Source: an uncultured Collinsella sp. (GTDB taxonomy: Bacteria; Actinomycetota; Coriobacteriia; Coriobacteriales; Coriobacteriaceae). Taken from it: 6,618 nt of DNA. Of this stretch, positions 1-6,034 are shown piece by piece. Position 1 is the stretch's first letter. Every line of letters begins with the position of its first letter. Location of the stretch: contig CABRZY010000098.1 of assembly GCA_902475475.1 (NCBI GenBank), positions 1 through 6,618 on the forward strand, given 5' to 3'. The notes beneath the pieces were generated by a model. The model saw nothing but the letters and a program-made list of their open reading frames with translations, ran no database searches and was not told where the DNA came from. The position numbers and the translations under genes were made by a program.

Positions 1-136
1 CGGAGGCGAGGCCGGGCGAAATTGCTACACGCACAACACTGACCTAAAAAGTTGTTAGGTCTTCACGCAGTTCGGCAGGCGGTATGAAACGTCACCATCA
101 GCGGTGAAAAAGAACATTTCCGCAGATAAATGCCAT

Positions 137-160
137 ATTTGATAAAACGCGTTACCAAAT
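137..160. promoter_or_regulatory. Putative LacI-family operator (imperfect palindrome)
   Basis: A 24-bp imperfect palindrome centred on C148/G149 matches its own reverse complement at 18 of 24 positions. The outer arms are ATTTG and CAAAT, with AAACG-CGTTA around a central CG. This layout is typical of LacI/GalR-family operators. It lies beyond the terminator of the glucoside operon, so it more likely serves a minus-strand gene starting left of the window. I see no convincing -35/-10 pair beside it. Positions 1-136 hold no gene I can support. Confidence 0.35.
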
Positions 161-162
161 GA

Positions 163-200
163 CAATGCCCCGCCCACGCAATCACGTGGACGGGGCATTG
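163..200 (-). terminator. Operon-end terminator hairpin
   Basis: Two 16-nt arms (163-178 and 185-200) enclose a 6-nt loop 33 bp past the stop of the GH4 gene. Read on the minus strand the stem is fully paired, with one G-U wobble. On the plus strand that position is an A-C mismatch, so the hairpin is built for minus-strand RNA. The following tract (UCAUUUGG) is only weakly U-rich, so termination may be imperfect. It closes the EIIA-antiterminator-EIICB-GH4 operon. Confidence 0.75.
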
Positions 201-232
201 CTCATGGTATGCGGTCAGCGACCCTGTTGCTT

Positions 233-1615
233 TTACTTAAGCTCGGGCCAGTAACCCTTGTTGGCCTCGATCATGTCGTCGAGAACCTCCTTGGCGACCT
301 TCATCGACGGCACGGTCTTGTTCAGCGTGAAGGCCTTGAGCGCCTTCTCGTACGAACCCTCAATCGTAGCCTCGACCACGAGCTTCTCGGAGTTCAGCTG
401 CTGCATCATGAGGCCCTGCTGGAACAGAGGAATGTTGTCACGGCTGATGACCTCGGGGCCGTTCTTGCCAATGTAGGCAGGCAGCTCGACCATAGCGTCG
501 TAGGGCATGTTGGGGATAGCGCCCTTGTTCTCGCAAATGACCAGGAAGCGCTGCTTGGTGTCGTTCTTCAGAGCGATAGCCAGGTCGGCAATCCAGTCGC
601 CGTGGCTGCCCGCATAGAACGTGCTCTCGTCGATCTCGCCCGTCTTCTCGTAGTGATCGATGCCGTCGAAGAGGTTCTTCTCGCGCGTCTCCTCAACCTC
701 GTTAGCACGGGTGCGCTCGGGGTTTGAGTGCTCGACGAACTCCTTCTGCTGCAGGTAGTAGTTCAGATACGTGTTGGGCAGGTACTCCGGGAAGCACTCC
801 ATGATCTCGTACTCGCCCTTCCAGACGTAGTACCAGCTGCCCTTGGTGTGGCGGTTCTGCTCGGGGTGCTCGTCAGTGGCCTCCTCGGGCTTCTTGGCCA
901 TGAGCGAGCCCATGCCCTTGAGGTAGGAGTCGGGCAGCAGGATCTGGTGCTCCTTGATGTACTCGCGCAGCTGCGGGAGCACCTCCTCGCCCTTGTGGCG
1001 GATCGAGGTGAACCAACCAAAGTGGTTGAGGCCAAAGTAATCGTACTCGACATCCTTCTTGTCGATATCGAGCGCGGCGCAAACCACGTCGATGATCGCG
1101 ATCGGCATGTCGCAGATGTTGATGATGCGAGCGTTGGGACGCAGCACACGGCAGCCCTCGGAGACGATGGCGGCAGGGTTGGAGTAGTTGAGAATCCAGT
1201 AGTCCTTCTTGGCGTACTTCTCAACATCATCGATCAGCTCGACCATGGGGAAGATGGTGCGCATGCCGTAGGCAAGGCCGCCGCAACCGCAAGTCTCCTG
1301 ACCCACGCAGCCGTGACGCAGCGGAATCTTCTCGTCCTGCTCGCGCATGGCGTAGCCGCCCACGCGCATCTGGGCGAACACGAAGCTCGCGTCGGTAAAA
1401 GCCGTCTTTTTGTCGGTGGTCACCGTGAGCTTGATGTCCAGGCCGAGGTCCTCGTGCAAAATCCAGTCCACGAGCACGCCGATCTTGCGCTGACGCTCCT
1501 CGTTGATGTCGTACAGACGAATCTCGTCAACATCGAGCTCGTCCTTGCGCAGGGCGATGGACTTGACGATGCCGGGGGTAAAGGTGGATCCGCCACCACA
1601 CAGAGTAATGATCAT
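233..1615 (-). CDS. 6-phospho-alpha-glucosidase, glycoside hydrolase family 4
   Basis: This 460-residue cytoplasmic enzyme should hydrolyse the 6-phosphorylated alpha-glucoside delivered by the upstream permease, giving glucose 6-phosphate and glucose. Family 4 enzymes use NAD+ and a divalent metal, usually Mn2+, in a redox-elimination mechanism. Visible signatures are the NAD-binding loop GGGSTFTPG (7-15), REQDEKIPLRHG (91-102), NPAAI (146-150), the metal and acid motif CDMP (Cys168, Asp169), His198 in GLNHFGW, and PNTYLNYYL with Tyr283, the likely base by analogy with Bacillus GlvA. The CDMP motif and overall similarity point to the GlvA/MalH alpha-glucoside branch. The protein is about 20 residues longer than GlvA as I remember it, with extra sequence around 225-265. 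Two unusual cysteines (103, 111) flank Cys109 in the QETCG motif. ATG at 1615 follows AAGGAG by 9 nt, and the gap to the permease stop is 3 bp, so translation is probably coupled. The exact substrate (maltose, isomaltose, sucrose isomers) cannot be read from sequence. Confidence 0.95.
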   Translation of the reverse strand: MIITLCGGGSTFTPGIVKSIALRKDELDVDEIRLYDINEERQRKIGVLVDWILHEDLGLDIKLTVTTDKKTAFTDASFVFAQMRVGGYAMREQDEKIPLRHGCVGQETCGCGGLAYGMRTIFPMVELIDDVEKYAKKDYWILNYSNPAAIVSEGCRVLRPNARIINICDMPIAIIDVVCAALDIDKKDVEYDYFGLNHFGWFTSIRHKGEEVLPQLREYIKEHQILLPDSYLKGMGSLMAKKPEEATDEHPEQNRHTKGSWYYVWKGEYEIMECFPEYLPNTYLNYYLQQKEFVEHSNPERTRANEVEETREKNLFDGIDHYEKTGEIDESTFYAGSHGDWIADLAIALKNDTKQRFLVICENKGAIPNMPYDAMVELPAYIGKNGPEVISRDNIPLFQQGLMMQQLNSEKLVVEATIEGSYEKALKAFTLNKTVPSMKVAKEVLDDMIEANKGYWPELK

Positions 1616-1618
1616 TGT

Positions 1619-3235
1619 TTACTGCTCCTTCTCAATTGCGTTTTCGACCTTGTCGCGCATCTCGGCGACTTTCATGCCAAAGATGATCTGGATATTATTG
1701 CCGTTGCGGTTGATGCCGCTGTTGGGCACGTGGTTGATGAGGTCCTCATTGATGAGGTCCGGGTTCTTAACGTTCACGCGGAGACGCGTAAAGCAGTTCT
1801 CGAGCTCCTCGATGTTGTCCTTGCCGCCAAGACCTGCGACCAGGTCGGCAATACCTGCATCGACGCCCTCTGCGGGAGCTGCGGCAACAGCGCCCTGCTT
1901 CACCGCGACAGACGCGGCGGCCTCGCCCTCGGCAACGGACTCAGCAAGCTCGGACTCCTCCTCGCGACCAGGCGTGTGGAGGTTGAGCTTCTTAATAAGG
2001 AAGGTGAAGAGGAAGAAGTACAGAGCGGCGTTGACGACTCCAAGCACCAGCATAACCGGCCAGTTGGTCTTGTCGACACCGAGGACCAGGTTGGAAACCA
2101 CGATGTTGATGATGCCGCCTGCAGTCGAAGCGGGCACGGAGAGAACCTTGAGCAGGACCAGGAAGATGCCGGAAAGAACCGAGTGAACGACAAAGAGCAC
2201 AGGAGCGGCAAAGACAAAGAGGAAGTCCATGGGCTCGGTGACACAGGAGAGCACGGCGGTGATGATCAGCGGGATGATAACGGCCTTGGTCTTATCCTTG
2301 TTCCCCTTGTAAGCGGTGAAGATAAAGGCGAGACCGATACCGATGTAGGGCCACAGGTTGTTAAAGGTGTAGCTGTTGAAGTAGGTGCTATCGGAGAAGG
2401 GCTGGCCCGTCATTGCCATCTCGGCAACACGGATGGGGTAGGCACCGGCGATAACCTGATCGCCCAGCGTCAGGGTGCCGCCCACATCGGAGAACTGGAA
2501 CGGGGTGTAGATGAGGTGGTGCAGACCGGTGGGAACGAGCAGCTTGTTGAGCATGCCGTAGATAAACAGACCGATGTTGCCCGACTCCTTAATGATGCCG
2601 GCAACGGAGGAGATGGCACCCTGAACCGGAGGCCAAACGATGCAGAAGCCAGCGCCCATGATCCAGGAAATGATGATCATGATCAGGAACGGGAAGCGAA
2701 CGCCCGAGAACATCGAAAGGGCAATGGGGAACTGCTTGTTCGAGTACTTGTTGAACACGGCACCGGTGATGCAGCCCAGGATGATGCCGCCGAACACGCC
2801 GGTATCGAGCACCTGAATGCCCATAACGGTGGCCTGGCCGGTTCCGGTAAGACCGAGCATGCCGCTCGCATCGGCAAGAGAGCCGGTGGCGTTGAGCACG
2901 ATGTTGTTAGCCTGCAGGAACAGGAAGAACGACATCAGGGCGATCAGCGAAGCATGGCCCTTGTTCTTCTTTGCCATGGCGCCGGCGATGCCCACGCAGA
3001 ACAGAATCGAGAGGTTGTTGATGATAAACATCAGCGACTGATAGACAACGGCGCCCACAAGCTGGAACGGACCGGAGCCCAGTACGGGGACCAAAGCGCA
3101 GATGGTCTTGTTGGTCAGAATGATGCCCACGATGAGCAGGATGCCGGCAACCGAGAGATACATCATCGGCTGGACTATCGACTTCGCGAACACCTCCAAC
3201 GGCGCTTTGAAATTGAACTTCTTTTTTGCGGTCAT
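1619..3235 (-). CDS. PTS permease EIICB, alpha-glucoside specific (MalX/GlvC-like)
   Basis: A 538-residue inner-membrane PTS transporter that imports an alpha-glucoside and phosphorylates it at C6. Residues about 13-415 form the hydrophobic EIIC domain, with many membrane segments, the GLHH motif (237-240) and the conserved VTEPMDFLF segment (332-340; Glu334). An Ala/Glu-rich linker (about 420-465) leads to a C-terminal EIIB domain (about 466-538). Its phosphorylated cysteine is Cys481 in NCFTRLR. There is no EIIA domain, so phosphate must come from a separate EIIA, and one is encoded two genes upstream. I chose ATG at 3235, 7 nt after GGGGAG, over an in-frame TTG at 3262 whose nine extra codons lie across that ribosome site. 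Assignment to the alpha-glucoside subfamily, rather than plain glucose or GlcNAc, rests partly on the adjacent GH4 gene. Confidence 0.92.
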   Translation of the reverse strand: MTAKKKFNFKAPLEVFAKSIVQPMMYLSVAGILLIVGIILTNKTICALVPVLGSGPFQLVGAVVYQSLMFIINNLSILFCVGIAGAMAKKNKGHASLIALMSFFLFLQANNIVLNATGSLADASGMLGLTGTGQATVMGIQVLDTGVFGGIILGCITGAVFNKYSNKQFPIALSMFSGVRFPFLIMIIISWIMGAGFCIVWPPVQGAISSVAGIIKESGNIGLFIYGMLNKLLVPTGLHHLIYTPFQFSDVGGTLTLGDQVIAGAYPIRVAEMAMTGQPFSDSTYFNSYTFNNLWPYIGIGLAFIFTAYKGNKDKTKAVIIPLIITAVLSCVTEPMDFLFVFAAPVLFVVHSVLSGIFLVLLKVLSVPASTAGGIINIVVSNLVLGVDKTNWPVMLVLGVVNAALYFFLFTFLIKKLNLHTPGREEESELAESVAEGEAAASVAVKQGAVAAAPAEGVDAGIADLVAGLGGKDNIEELENCFTRLRVNVKNPDLINEDLINHVPNSGINRNGNNIQIIFGMKVAEMRDKVENAIEKEQ

Positions 3236-3334
3236 AGCGGTACTCCCCTTCCTTTTCCGCAAATTAAGACAGATGTGCCCTGGGCAAGACCGTAAGCCCT
3301 GCCTTATATCAATCGATGTGTGGGCACGTTATGC
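3236..3334 (-). promoter_or_regulatory. 99-bp spacer with possible RNA structure or internal promoter
   Basis: This is the only long gap inside the operon, between the antiterminator stop and the permease start. In minus-strand RNA, GUGCCC (3322-3327) can pair with GGGCAC (3275-3280), closing a loop of about 41 nt, and the sequence after it is U-rich (AUCUGUCUUAAUUU). A -10-like TATAAG (3304-3309) is also present but has no good -35. It could be an attenuator that lowers permease output relative to the regulators, or a weak internal promoter. It does not carry the GTTAC core of an antiterminator site. Confidence 0.3.
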
Positions 3335-4189
3335 CTAGAGACCAGGTTCTCCAAGCAGGTTAACAATGTGATATGCGAGATAACTCTTCTCAGCATCGGT
3401 AACGACAACGTTATAGGTAGACGACAAGTGAGCGGCTATGGCGTCCGCGCACGAGAATGCACGCGGATACGCCGTTTCATCGATTCGGAACAGCGCGTCT
3501 CCGTTGATTTGCCCGGCCGCAGGATCGAGCGCTCGCTGTGCGAAAAACTGCAAGTGGCGAACGAAACGTTCGTAAGGCAGCGAGGTGCCATCGAGGGTCG
3601 TAGAATAGCGCTCAGAAACAATCGCGAGCACGTCGCGAACAAGCTGGACCGAAACAATCAGACGGTCAGAGCGTTGCGGCATGGTGGCGTTGACGATATG
3701 CAGCGTAATGAAACCCTGCTCTTCTTCGCTCATCTGGATGCCCATATACTCCTTGATAATCTGCAGAGCACGGCCCGCAAGTGCATACTCCTTGCGATAG
3801 AACTGCTGGATCTCGAGCAGCAACGGATTCTCACAGGAGACGCCCTTGCGCTCGCGCTCCAAAGCAAGGCTGATATGGTCTGCGAGAGCGATGAGGATCT
3901 TATCGTTGATGTCGACATTGAGCTCTCGACGAAGCATCTGAACGATTTCCTCGGAAATCACGAGGTTGACGGTGGGGATGGACTCCAAAAGATGTGCCAA
4001 GCGGTCAATCGTACGCGAATCCTGAGAAGTTCCCTTCTGCAACGCGTAGGTCTTTTCGATCGACGCCTCGTCGATGGTATCGCCGGCATGACGGCCAAAG
4101 CAGAGACCTCGACCGATGACGATGAGCTCGGAGCCATCGTCCGAAGTGACCATTGCGACGTTGTTGTTAAAAACTCGCTTGATAACCAC
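3335..4189 (-). CDS. BglG/LicT-family transcriptional antiterminator
   Basis: This protein of about 284 residues should bind nascent leader RNA and prevent terminator formation when its sugar is available. From the start chosen here, residues 1-56 form the CAT RNA-binding domain (VFNNNVA and LIVIGRGLCFG blocks). Two PTS-regulation domains follow. Their four conserved histidines fall at His105, His164, His212 and His274, each exactly five residues on from LicT His100, 159, 207 and 269. In this family PRD1 is phosphorylated negatively through the EIIB and PRD2 positively through HPr; that these roles hold here is inference. Start: GTG at 4189 follows GGTGG by 5 nt and aligns with the LicT N-terminus. 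GTG codons at 4198 and 4201 are alternatives and would add three or four residues. The gap to the EIIA stop is 18 bp. Its likely target is the leader at 4746-4836. Confidence 0.92.
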   Translation of the reverse strand: MVIKRVFNNNVAMVTSDDGSELIVIGRGLCFGRHAGDTIDEASIEKTYALQKGTSQDSRTIDRLAHLLESIPTVNLVISEEIVQMLRRELNVDINDKILIALADHISLALERERKGVSCENPLLLEIQQFYRKEYALAGRALQIIKEYMGIQMSEEEQGFITLHIVNATMPQRSDRLIVSVQLVRDVLAIVSERYSTTLDGTSLPYERFVRHLQFFAQRALDPAAGQINGDALFRIDETAYPRAFSCADAIAAHLSSTYNVVVTDAEKSYLAYHIVNLLGEPGL

Positions 4190-4207
4190 GGTACCCACCA
4201 CAAGAAT

Positions 4208-4720
4208 TTACTCGGAAAGCCAAATGACAGGCTCTTTAACAGCAACAGGGCCGAAAGCATGCTCGCGAAGAGTCGAGTTCTCCGAACGCTCGCACACGAT
4301 AACGAAGACCGTGGGATCGAAGCCGGCAGCGCGAACCACGTCGAAATCGACCTCGACGAGGGGCTGGCCCGCGTCGACATGGTCACCCTGGGCAACAAGT
4401 GCATGGAAGCCCTTGCCCTCAAGCTTAACAGTGTCGATTCCGATGTGCAGCATCACCTGAGCAGAGCTGTCATCGGACATAATGCCCAGCGCGTGCTCAG
4501 TCGGAAACAGCGCCGCAACGGTACCGGAAACAGGAGCGCACACCGTTCCCTCTTGGGGAACCACGGCAACGCCATCGCCCACTGCACGGCTGCTAAAAGC
4601 GGGGTCATTGGTATTTTCTAGATGAACAAGCTCGCCGGAAACAGGGGCGAGGATCTCGAACTCGGAAGTCGCAGTCGCCTGCTTGTCCGAGCCACCCATA
4701 AGGCGAGAAAAGAAACCCAT
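4208..4720 (-). CDS. PTS EIIA component, glucose type (Crr-like)
   Basis: A free-standing 170-residue cytoplasmic EIIA of the glucose family, close to the usual 160-170. It takes phosphate from HPr and passes it to an EIIB. ILAPVSGE (23-30) and VGDGVAVVP (47-55) are family signatures. The active-site pair is His76 in TEHALGI and His92 in LHIGIDTV, matching E. coli EIIA-Glc His75 and the phosphorylated His90. ATG at 4720 was chosen because GAAGGGA lies 9 nt upstream. An in-frame ATG at 4738 and a longer extension lie across or ahead of that ribosome site. As first gene of the operon it supplies the domain missing from the EIICB permease. It might also serve other EIIA-less Glc-type permeases in the cell, as Crr does. 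Confidence 0.92.
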   Translation of the reverse strand: MGFFSRLMGGSDKQATATSEFEILAPVSGELVHLENTNDPAFSSRAVGDGVAVVPQEGTVCAPVSGTVAALFPTEHALGIMSDDSSAQVMLHIGIDTVKLEGKGFHALVAQGDHVDAGQPLVEVDFDVVRAAGFDPTVFVIVCERSENSTLREHAFGPVAVKEPVIWLSE

Positions 4721-4745
4721 GGTGGCATGTCCCTTCATAAATATA

Positions 4746-4808
4746 GCCCAACCAAAATCATGTGAATGCGTCCATGGAGACACACCCGTTCAAAGACTTT
4801 GGTTAGGC
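4746..4808 (-). terminator. Leader terminator, predicted attenuator of the glucoside operon
   Basis: In minus-strand RNA, GCCUAACCAAAGUC (4808-4795) pairs with GAUUUUGGUUGGGC (4759-4746) over 14 continuous base pairs, with two G-U wobbles and no mismatch. The 35-nt loop can form smaller hairpins. The stem is followed directly by UAUAUUUAU and then the EIIA ribosome site. Both wobbles would be A-C mismatches in plus-strand RNA, which supports a minus-strand role. The 5' arm shares 4803-4808 with the RAT-like element, so the two folds exclude each other. The large loop and modest GC content make it less certain than a classic terminator. Confidence 0.5.
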
Positions 4809-4836
4809 CCACGTCCGAGGGACTCGGTAACCTTCC
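4801..4836 (-). promoter_or_regulatory. RAT-like antiterminator RNA site
   Basis: The minus strand reads GGAAGGTTACCGA, then a short hairpin, then a segment ending GGGCCTAA. Against the LicT/BglG RAT pattern as I recall it (GGATTGTTACTGC, loop, GCAGGCAAAACCTAA), the 5' half matches 9 of 13 positions and the CCTAA end is identical. CCGAG pairs with CUCGG around a UCC loop. GGUUA also pairs with UAACC, leaving a one-sided 9-nt bulge. Asymmetric loops of this kind are what CAT domains recognise. It starts about 15 nt after the predicted transcription start. The lower stem is weaker than in known RATs, so this is a divergent candidate. Confidence 0.5.
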
Positions 4837-4857
4837 GCATTTCTTTTTACGGGAGGT

Positions 4858-4885
4858 ATTGTAGACAAGCCCAAAGCCGGAACAA
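4858..4885 (-). promoter_or_regulatory. Candidate promoter of the glucoside operon
   Basis: On the minus strand, TTGTTC (4885-4880) and TACAAT (4863-4858) are separated by 16 bp. The -10 box matches five of six consensus bases and the -35 only three, suggesting an activator-assisted promoter. Initiation near 4851 would place the RAT-like site almost at the 5' end of the transcript, as is usual for this type of control. An alternative -10, CATAAT at 4893-4888, lacks a usable -35. Confidence 0.45.
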
Positions 4886-4895
4886 TCATTATGAC

Positions 4896-4931
4896 CGATG
4901 AACGGTATTTTTTCTTCGATAAACGGTATTT
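4896..4931. repeat. Two 15-bp direct repeats, 21 bp apart (probable activator site)
   Basis: CGATGAACGGTATTT (4896-4910) and CGATAAACGGTATTT (4917-4931) are identical at 14 of 15 positions. Their start-to-start distance of 21 bp is two turns of the helix, so both copies face the same side of the DNA. They are centred about 52 and 73 bp upstream of the predicted start site, typical of an activator assisting a weak -35. A partial third copy (GGTATT, 4855-4860) overlaps the -10 and is off the 21-bp phase. The binding protein is unknown and is not encoded in this window. Confidence 0.5.
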
Positions 4932-4993
4932 AGGCGGCACTTAGGGACGTTCCTTTCCCGCCGGCACCCAGGGGCACTCCTCACTCTGGCGCG

Positions 4994-5044
4994 TTGGGGA
5001 CAGGTTTGTTTGCACCAGGTTGGTGCAGATTAACCTGTCCCCAA
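4994..5044. repeat. REP-like long hairpin repeat
   Basis: TTGGGGACAGGTT (4994-5006) and AACCTGTCCCCAA (5032-5044) are perfect 13-bp inverted arms. Inside them TGCACCA (5011-5017) and TGGTGCA (5021-5027) form a second perfect 7-bp stem with a GGT loop, separated by a symmetric 4 x 4 internal loop. The form, with a GGAC element near the end, resembles REP sequences mobilised by RAYT (Y1-type) transposases. It lies 19 bp past the ferredoxin stop. It has no U-tract on either strand, so it is not a standard terminator, though it could stabilise the mRNA end. Copy number elsewhere cannot be judged here. Confidence 0.6.
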
Positions 5045-5063
5045 TGCACCAATTTCGTATGCG

Positions 5064-5825
5064 CTAGATGAAGAGCTCGCATTCCTTCCGCGCGACGCAA
5101 ACCTTGCTCAGCATCTGGGAAACAGCGGATAGTTTGTTGGAATCAAGCTTGCGAGCACCTCGCGGACATACGGCGATGCAGCGCATGCAGGAGATGCACG
5201 CCTCGCCAGCTGCTCGTTTGGGGTCACTCTTGTCGATAGCGCAAACGGGGCACGCCGCGGCGCATGCACCGCAGGAGACACAATCCTCTGTTGCCTCGGG
5301 TGCCATGCGGTGACCTCCGGCTTGTTTATAAGGACGATTGCCGGGGATAGAGGGCCCGGACGCATCCTCAGCCAACAGCTTTTGCTGAATTTGCTGCGCA
5401 AACTCTGCGAGCTGCGCCGCATCCTGCGCATCCGGTCGCCCAGCAGCAAACTGACGAGCAACGGAATGCTCAGCAATAGCAGAAACCGCTGCAACAACCC
5501 TAAATACGGCGCGCTTCGCAACGTCCTCCAGCTCTACGAGCGTGTCCTCAAACGCGCGGTTTCCGTATACGCAAACCAAAACAGCCCGAGCCCCGTTGCC
5601 GCGCACCATGCCCAACCGGTCAGCCACCACAGCCGGGATTCTACCGGCATACGCCGGCACAGAGATTACGGCCACGTCGTCCTCAGTCATCGAGACAGCG
5701 CTGAAATCTAGCCCGCTATCGGCCAGATCGACGGTAACGGTATTCTTGCCCAGTGCCCCGGCCACAAGGCCAGACACCTTCCGCGTTCCACCCGTCGGAC
5801 TAAACACAATTTCGAATACGCTCAT
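5064..5825 (-). CDS. EFR1-family ferredoxin with flavodoxin-like N-terminal domain
   Basis: A 253-residue soluble redox protein. The N-terminal part (1-150) looks flavodoxin-like, with a phosphate-binding loop SPTGGT (9-14) suited to FMN. The C-terminal part carries two bacterial-type [4Fe-4S] motifs: C182-x2-C185-x2-C188-x3-C192-P and C210-x2-C213-x2-C216-x3-C220-P. The arrangement fits the EFR1 ferredoxin family, common in gut anaerobes, which should pass single electrons between flavin and clusters; the physiological partner is unknown. ATG at 5825 follows GGGGAGGG by 7 nt and starts the beta-strand of the flavodoxin fold. An in-frame TTG at 5852 would add nine residues across that ribosome site. 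It is separated from both neighbours and appears to be a single-gene unit. Three further cysteines near the C-terminus (Cys243, Cys249 and Cys182-adjacent clusters aside) may not be ligands. Confidence 0.9.
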   Translation of the reverse strand: MSVFEIVFSPTGGTRKVSGLVAGALGKNTVTVDLADSGLDFSAVSMTEDDVAVISVPAYAGRIPAVVADRLGMVRGNGARAVLVCVYGNRAFEDTLVELEDVAKRAVFRVVAAVSAIAEHSVARQFAAGRPDAQDAAQLAEFAQQIQQKLLAEDASGPSIPGNRPYKQAGGHRMAPEATEDCVSCGACAAACPVCAIDKSDPKRAAGEACISCMRCIAVCPRGARKLDSNKLSAVSQMLSKVCVARKECELFI

Positions 5826-5882
5826 CGAGGCACCCTCCCCTACGCCTGGCAACGCGTCAAGCCGCTTTCACATCCAGCCAGA

Positions 5883-6000
5883 GTATACGGCACGTGGGGT
5901 CCCCGTTTTGATGCACCAAGCACCCCAATGCACCCACCCCACGCTGTCTGCCTCTTCGTTTTGTATAAATTACGGTACAGATTGTATATATTTACGGGAT
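5883..6000 (-). promoter_or_regulatory. Putative promoter region of the ferredoxin gene
   Basis: TATACT on the minus strand (5888-5883) matches five of six -10 bases and lies about 60 bp ahead of the ferredoxin start, but it has no recognisable -35. Further upstream, 5959-5995 is a sharply AT-rich island in otherwise GC-rich DNA, with TACAAT and TTATAC on the minus strand and two TTACGG motifs 22 bp apart. Either could start transcription. The plus strand of the island also reads promoter-like (TTGTAT, 17 bp, GTATAT), but I see no plus-strand gene for it to serve. Confidence 0.3.
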
Positions 6001-6034
6001 ACCGCCGTGTTCTCCCGAGGTACCCCATCCTGGC

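Noticed and set aside
41..61. Perfect 7-bp inverted repeat GACCTAA/TTAGGTC with a 7-nt loop near the left edge
   Set aside because: Neither strand has a following T-run, and I could not identify a gene ending here. A short frame entering from the left (3-47, ending ...TRTTLT) is too short to assess.
3235..3262. Longer TTG-initiated start for the permease, and similarly a TTG start at 5852 for the ferredoxin
   Set aside because: In both cases the extra codons run through a strong purine-rich ribosome site that is well placed for the downstream ATG, and the extensions are not part of the protein fold.
728..3295. An 855-codon open frame on the plus strand opposite the GH4 and permease genes
   Set aside because: It is codon-aligned with the two sense genes, which happen to share one frame. 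Antisense stops would need TTA, CTA or TCA codons in the sense genes, and these are rare here. The translation has no recognisable domain and is low-complexity (Val/Asp/His/Leu-rich), while the sense proteins carry full family signatures.
3320..4621. A 433-codon open frame on the plus strand opposite the antiterminator and EIIA genes
   Set aside because: Same explanation: a shadow of codon bias. It crosses two well-supported sense genes and shows no domain or ribosome site.
4994..5044. The long hairpin as a Rho-independent terminator of the ferredoxin gene
   Set aside because: No U-rich tract follows the stem on either strand; the sequence after it is GC-rich on the side facing away from the ferredoxin gene.
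5039..5935. 12-bp direct repeat CCCCAATGCACC at 5039-5050 and 5924-5935, flanking the ferredoxin gene like a target-site duplication
   Set aside because: A single 12-bp match is expected about once by chance in a window of this size. The gene's base composition matches its neighbours, and no element ends are seen.
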